A stretch of DNA of 64,000 nt from Aphrophora alni (lineage: Eukaryota; Arthropoda; Insecta; Hemiptera; Aphrophoridae), in contig OY740765.1 of NCBI GenBank assembly GCA_963513935.1, positions 117,743,362-117,807,361 of the forward strand. The letters run 5' to 3'. A model generated the notes under the pieces. That model searched no databases and was not told the DNA's origin. It saw only the letters and a list, made by a program, of their open reading frames with translations. Positions 59,417 to 64,000 of the stretch are shown here, in pieces. The first letter of the stretch is position 1; each line of letters opens with the position of its first letter. A program made the translations under genes and the position numbers.

Positions 59417-60341
59417 CAGTAGACTCCCTCTAGTTCGGCCACCTCGGGACCGGACCACCAGCCGGACTATCCGGATGTACTATCAAAATTTAAAATATCC
59501 CTATTAATAACATTACCTATGCTTAAGAATCAACAAAAGACGTTGTTTAAACATTTTTACAACATTATGTACTTACCAAAGAGAAGATTTTGACATCTCT
59601 TGGTCGAATTGTCATGTTGTGCCACTCATAGATACGTTTTTACAACACATATAAATATAAAAGTAAATACCGATACCGTACTAAGGATAAAACTGAACAG
59701 AAAAACACATTACAGTACATACTGTAAAAACAAACCAGAAATGTATTTGAGGAAATTACTGTACAATACGTATTACATGTCTCATAACCTATAACAATTA
59801 AAAGAAATCTGTTATTTTCTTTTGCTTTTTCTGATTAAGAGTGTTTTTGAAAGCATAGTCACACCATTTTCTCATAAACATGATGTCGACAACTGTTGCA
59901 GCGGCTTGTTGCTCTACATACATTTTACTTTTTTCAATGTTTACGTTTTTCACTCATTTTAGAAAACATTTTTATCAAAGCTAACTCGCACACATACAAC
60001 TTACACTTACTCACAACGTTCACTCCCAAAAAAAGTCCTACATAATAAACAGCAAAAACATTCACACACGAAATTACAGATCAATCAATCTCACTGTACA
60101 GTACGTACTACATACTGTATAACCAAACCGTCTGTCACAGGTTAAGTGCGACTGACCAATTACAAGCTCGCTCGTAAACTAAACTGACATACAGTAAATA
60201 GTTTACTGTACAGTACTTCTACGGTCGGAGTAAACTAAACATTCAAGATAAACATGACGTGACGGATATGACACACTCCTAGGACCGGCCGAACCATCCG
60301 GCGGCCGATCCAAACGAAGCCGAACTAGAGGGCGTCTACTG
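59417..60341 (-). mobile_element. Pogo-type MITE, copy 2 (925 bp, inverted relative to copy 1)
   Basis: Ends CAGTAGACTCCCTCTAGTTCGG and the complement CCGAACTAGAGGGCGTCTACTG, with TA on both sides (59415-59416 and 60342-60343). It is homologous to the element at 25665 along nearly its whole length in opposite orientation, but carries a different internal deletion. Confidence 0.9.
59798..59969 (-). pseudogene. Pogo transposase deletion relic (copy 2)
   Basis: Minus strand. ATG at 59969 opens FSKMSEKRKH as in copy 1, then jumps by deletion to the tail. In the tail frame it reads VEQQAAATVVDIMFMRKWCD, then the end AFKNTLNQKKQKKITDFF and TAA. The terminal QKKITDFF fits the PCNA-interacting consensus Qxx(I/L/M)xxFF. 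A PCNA interaction has been reported for the Drosophila pogo transposase. Catalytic sequence is absent. Confidence 0.7.
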
Positions 60342-60343
60342 TA

Positions 60344-60700
60344 AACGGAAATATATAAAAGTGCTTTTGGGAGGCTTGGAGTATGTTCACTTCCATATAT
60401 TTACACACTTGAAGTGTTGATGTATTTTTAATTTAAGTGTAACATGTTTAGAATTTGGATATACATGACTACAGCACCAGATGAGCTTCTAATTACACTT
60501 ACTAGACAGCAGGTTAAATGTTTACAGTAAACGTCCTTTAAAAGAAGGTGTAAAATTGATGAAATAGCTCTTTCAAAGCCTTAGGTTTGCAAAATTATAC
60601 AACTTTTAAAAACAGCCTTAGATAACTATTGTTCTCTGGATCATTGTACTCTGTAGATGAGTTTCTGCGCTGATACTGTGTTGATGTTTGATGTGATCTC
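60344..60700 (+). pseudogene. LINE relic, C-terminal end
   Basis: Continues after the pogo MITE: SAFGRLGVCSLPYIYTLEVL, then HNTR-region equivalents such as YMTTAPDELL, and KIIQLLKTALDNYCSLDHCT near the end. The order (RPLGVCTLPSIY.LE...N...) is that of Jockey/CR1-type C-termini. A T-rich 3' region follows to about 60790. An inverted second copy of this segment is at 62790-63110. Confidence 0.65.
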
Positions 60701-61975
60701 CTTACTGTAAAATTGTATTTAAATTATTGTTTTGTAATTTTATTTATTTGTTATTGTTGATTTTATTTTGTAATAAATGTGCTCTATGAAAATCTTGTAA
60801 TTGATCGGAAAAATCTTTTGAAATGTTAGAGAATGTTATGACTTGGCCATACAATGTTATGATGGCTGTAATAAATGAAATAACATAAATATTAATAATC
60901 AGTATCTGTAATTATTTAATTGTCTGACACCACCATCTTGAAAAAAAAATTGTAATATTAAATCATTCTAAATAGGTTTTATGCTACAAGTAAAACTTAA
61001 TAAACGTTGAGATTAAGATGAAGCTAACATTATATAACTATAGAGGATAGGGGCGACTAAAGAAAAGTGTTAGATAAAGGAAGGCATTTTGAGTCTAAAA
61101 TAACAAACAGTGTAAAAAAACACTTATTTCTCTCTTTATTTTTTTTTTCCTCTTGCTCAAAACAGGAAATGGTTCTTCCATTTTTCTTTTAAATGGTTAA
61201 TCATTTTTGTTTTCACAAAAGAATTTATATCAGCACAGACTAGATGTGTTATACTGTTTGAATTGTGTTATATATTGTTCCATTTACTTTTTAAAATGTT
61301 TATGTACAGAAGTTTAATTTATTTCACAGATTTTATAATTAATATGAATTATCTTTTTTATTAATATAAATTATATTATATTTATAATATACAGTAATTT
61401 TGTCAATATTTATGTACTTTTTTTACGCTCGACAATCGGTAGTGGTAGCAGAAGTAGCAAATTGTATTAATAAACTGTGCAGAACCATTGCACAAACTTT
61501 TTCACTCACTGATCCTCAAAACCAAATAAAAACTAACCAAAACAATTTGCCACCAAAAAACATAAACCATTTATGCTATCGGTAAAAAAAATTTTTTAGT
61601 GGGGCCTACATGTCGATTGCTTCTGTCATAAACCCATGTCGAATGTTTGCTGCTAAAATCGTATTTGATTCAAATCAAACCTTTAACGGAATATATATTC
61701 AATGCAATTTCGCACACGGAATCAGGCCATGAAACTTCACATAGAATTAAAATTAGATCTAGATCAGTAGATGAGTAAAATTTATCAAAATCAGTAGAGC
61801 TGATTTCAAGAAAATTGTTATTTAGAGTTTTTTCTTATGGTAGCTACCAAATTTTGAGTTACCAAAAATAGACCCTAAGTTATGGTCAAAATATTGGTCC
61901 TTGCATTTGGCATGGAGAACATCACAGACAACAATACATAGAGACATAATTCCAAAAAAAACACCTTTTTTACTC

Positions 61976-62014
61976 AAGGGACCTCAACAGATATATATAG
62001 CTGTTGAGGTCCCT

Positions 62015-62015
<1 letters not shown>
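61976..62015. repeat. Perfect 15-bp hairpin
   Basis: AAGGGACCTCAACAG (61976-61990) and its complement (62001-62015) across a 10-base TA-rich loop, a few bases before a CA microsatellite. Confidence 0.85.

Positions 62016-62021
<6 letters not shown>

Positions 62022-62055
<34 letters not shown>
62022..62055. repeat. (CA)n microsatellite
   Basis: CA run directly after the hairpin. Confidence 0.95.
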
Positions 62056-62057
<2 letters not shown>

Positions 62058-62789
62058 CACGCAATATCAATTTTTTGTCCCATCACATAACTTTTTCTAT
62101 ACTACATATATGTTAGAAAGTAAAAACAGACAGAACGCCTGGCTGTGTGCACATCACTCTATCCCCAGTTAACCAATGGCTACTAATTTCTGTATATTTA
62201 TCCTTCTCCCTGCCAAAATATTAAATATAGTATGTGAGATCATAAACTGAAGTTTGGTACCATTTCCACATACCACACAATTATTCTAGCTGGTCGAGGT
62301 CAATGCAAGCACCGATTCACTTGTCACAGATATAAGTCACCTGAATTACTAGTTTACTTTTCTTTTTTTTTAAAGTGAATTTATATTTAATAACATTTCG
62401 AGTTTTAATAGATCGGAAACATAACTACATTATTGTTTGAGAAAAAGACATAGAGGTAAAGCTTATTTTTACATTCAATTTCATTTTATTTTATTTAGTC
62501 CTTCTGAAAATTTACATTGCATAAGACAAGTCATTAAATTATATTGCACAAGAGATTATAAAAAATCTACAAATTTTATTTTAACAAAATCCAACTATAA
62601 AAACAATATAACATGTATGGATACAAAGAATTTAACATTAATTTATAAAGTGTCTATCAAATCCCGTTCTACTTTCAAATATCAACATTAAAATATCTAA
62701 AACAACCAAACATTATAGAAATATTAGTATAGTAATTAAATACAATTTTACAATACATTAAGAAACAAATACAATAAAAATTTATAAAT

Positions 62790-63110
62790 GACAAGGATAC
62801 TCAGCAGGAAATCACACCCATCTACAAAACAGAGAGTCCATGAAGAAACTCCTCTACAGAGTAAAAAGATCCATACAACAATAGTTGTCTCAGACTGTTT
62901 TTAAAGATATATAATTATGCAAACTTTTCATAACTAGGGTGAGCTTATTCATCAATTTATTACCTGCTTGTGGAGGAAGTTTACTGTACAAATTTAACCT
63001 ATGCTGTCTAGCACGATAATTATAAGCTTGTCTGGTGCTGTAGTCATGTATGTCCAATTATGGATATCACACTTAAATTTAAAATATAGCAACACTTCAA
63101 GTGTGTGTGT
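62790..63110 (-). pseudogene. Inverted 3' end of the same LINE family
   Basis: The minus strand matches the plus-strand C-terminal segment at about 60400-60690, including CACTTGAAGTGTTG, ACATACATGACTACAGCACC and GACAGCATAGGTTAAAT-type blocks. It reads TYMTTAPD and SFYSVEEFLHGL. It is 5'-truncated just inside the GT microsatellite at 63100-63120, as is usual for LINE copies. Confidence 0.65.
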
Positions 63111-63120
63111 GTGTGTGTGT
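63100..63120. repeat. (GT)n microsatellite
   Basis: GT run at the truncation point of the LINE copy. Confidence 0.9.
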
Positions 63121-64000
63121 TGAGGCGGTTTGGAAAAAGCCAAAAGCCTCAAGCCAATTTAAAACAAGTTAAATTCCCGCGATAAAGCGATGTAGATGAG
63201 AGACGAGGGGGGACTGTGACGTCACGGCAACAGGGGTTGAACACTGCATGTTGGATCGTGTACAGTCGTTCTGTCTTGTCTCTTATTTTATTAAAATACT
63301 AAATTATTAAAATAAATTAATGTTCAGTAGAATCAACCGATTAAGAATATCGAAAAATAAATTTAAAAGAAATTAAAACAAAAAAGTTATTCAAGTTTTT
63401 ATAGGGGCTCAAAAACCTAAAATTTGGAAAAAACTTAAATTCAAAATTCAAAAAACGTAGAGTCATAACTCAAAGGGGAACTAATAATAATCATAAATAA
63501 AAAATATGAATTAATAATAATTAACAGGTGAGAATGGACTTAGAAAGTCATTCTTGGGGAGTTTTTTGGAATTTTTGAGTTGAAGGGGGGATCATTTAAA
63601 AAATAATAATAAGTACTATTGTAGAGACCACAATAGGGCACAATAATAAGTACTTAGAATCAAATTTGAAAATAAAATAAGGGCGATATAATAATAACAA
63701 AACGTAAAACTTCAAAGCCCAAAAGCGGGTAAATAAAACGTTAAAAGGGTAAAGTAACATGATAATTATATGTATCTAGCCTGTAAAATTGTAACACACC
63801 AAAGCAGAAGTAATAATACATAATGGGGGGGTTTTTATGAACATAAACTCATACGACACAAATTTAAGGACTTCAAAGGCGAATAACTCAACAACCAAAC
63901 GAGTTATGTAAAAAGTAAAAACATAGTATTTCGTCGTAGTAGAAGAGGAACAAGATTTCGTCAAAAGAATTTTGAGAAAGGACTTATCTCAAAATTTGAA
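63121..64000. other. No assignable gene
   Basis: A GC-richer 120 bp (63170-63290, with TGACGTCA) could be promoter-like, but no frame follows. The rest is A-rich with short repeats such as AATAATAAGTACT at 63607 and 63642. Confidence 0.35.

Larger units (their letters stand above)
60701..62789. other. No assignable gene
   Basis: AT-rich. The 61-codon frame at 61400 and the 84-codon frame at 62437 show no family signature. Contains the hairpin at 61976 and a CA repeat. Confidence 0.45.

Overview
This is nuclear DNA from a metazoan, most likely an arthropod and probably an insect. It is AT-rich, intron-bearing and packed with eukaryotic transposable elements (pogo/Tigger, piggyBac, hAT, Tc1/mariner-IS630, Penelope-like, a Jockey/CR1-like LINE and an LTR element). 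The TE families and the repeated AGGCCT-type words would suit a hemipteran, but that is a guess. There are no bacterial operons, CRISPR arrays or phage genes. I did not find any tRNA or rRNA gene. Almost every open frame is a broken transposase or a chance frame.

Layout. 1-1.5 kb: an open frame running off the left edge, then a 73-bp minisatellite resembling a tRNA-Lys primer-binding site, then a CA/TA microsatellite. 3.5-4.9 kb: a decayed Tc1/mariner-like element. 5.5-6.1 kb: a pogo-type MITE with a hAT MITE inside it. 8.7-25.1 kb: one Tigger/pogo transposon of about 4 kb, swollen to 16.4 kb by later insertions. These are two copies of one hAT MITE, a hAT-like foldback carrying a hairpin array, a Penelope-like foldback, a piggyBac element with a second piggyBac inside its terminal repeat, a 531-bp MITE, and a 6.9-kb LTR element with seemingly identical LTRs and no pol. 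25.4-28.6 kb: a second Tigger transposase relic split by a pogo MITE, then a piggyBac deletion derivative. 29.1-29.9 kb: a Penelope-like (GIY-YIG) fragment inside long inverted arms. 30-35 kb: AT-rich DNA with nothing assignable. 35.4-37.9 kb: a nearly full-length piggyBac with a frameshifted transposase. 38.1-40 kb: a hAT transposase relic.

41.9-50.6 kb, minus strand: the only convincing host gene. The last three coding exons can be read from splice signals and reading phase. The final codon is split by the last intron, and the stop follows directly in the terminal exon. Its large intron carries an IS630-like relic, a Penelope-type foldback and microsatellites. 51.1-52.2 kb: another Penelope-like fragment between direct repeats. 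52.7-60.7 kb: one plus-strand LINE relic (endonuclease, reverse transcriptase, C-terminus) split by a 2.7-kb piggyBac, a foldback, an unassigned insert and a pogo MITE. 62.8-63.1 kb: the inverted 3' end of the same LINE family.

Most boundaries come from target-site duplications readable on both sides: TA for pogo, TTAA for piggyBac, 8 bp for hAT and 4-5 bp for the LTR element. This gives a relative order of insertions. I see no new defence or metabolic system. The notable content is the nested TE structure, the apparently young pol-less LTR element, the PBS-like minisatellite and the uncharacterised host gene.
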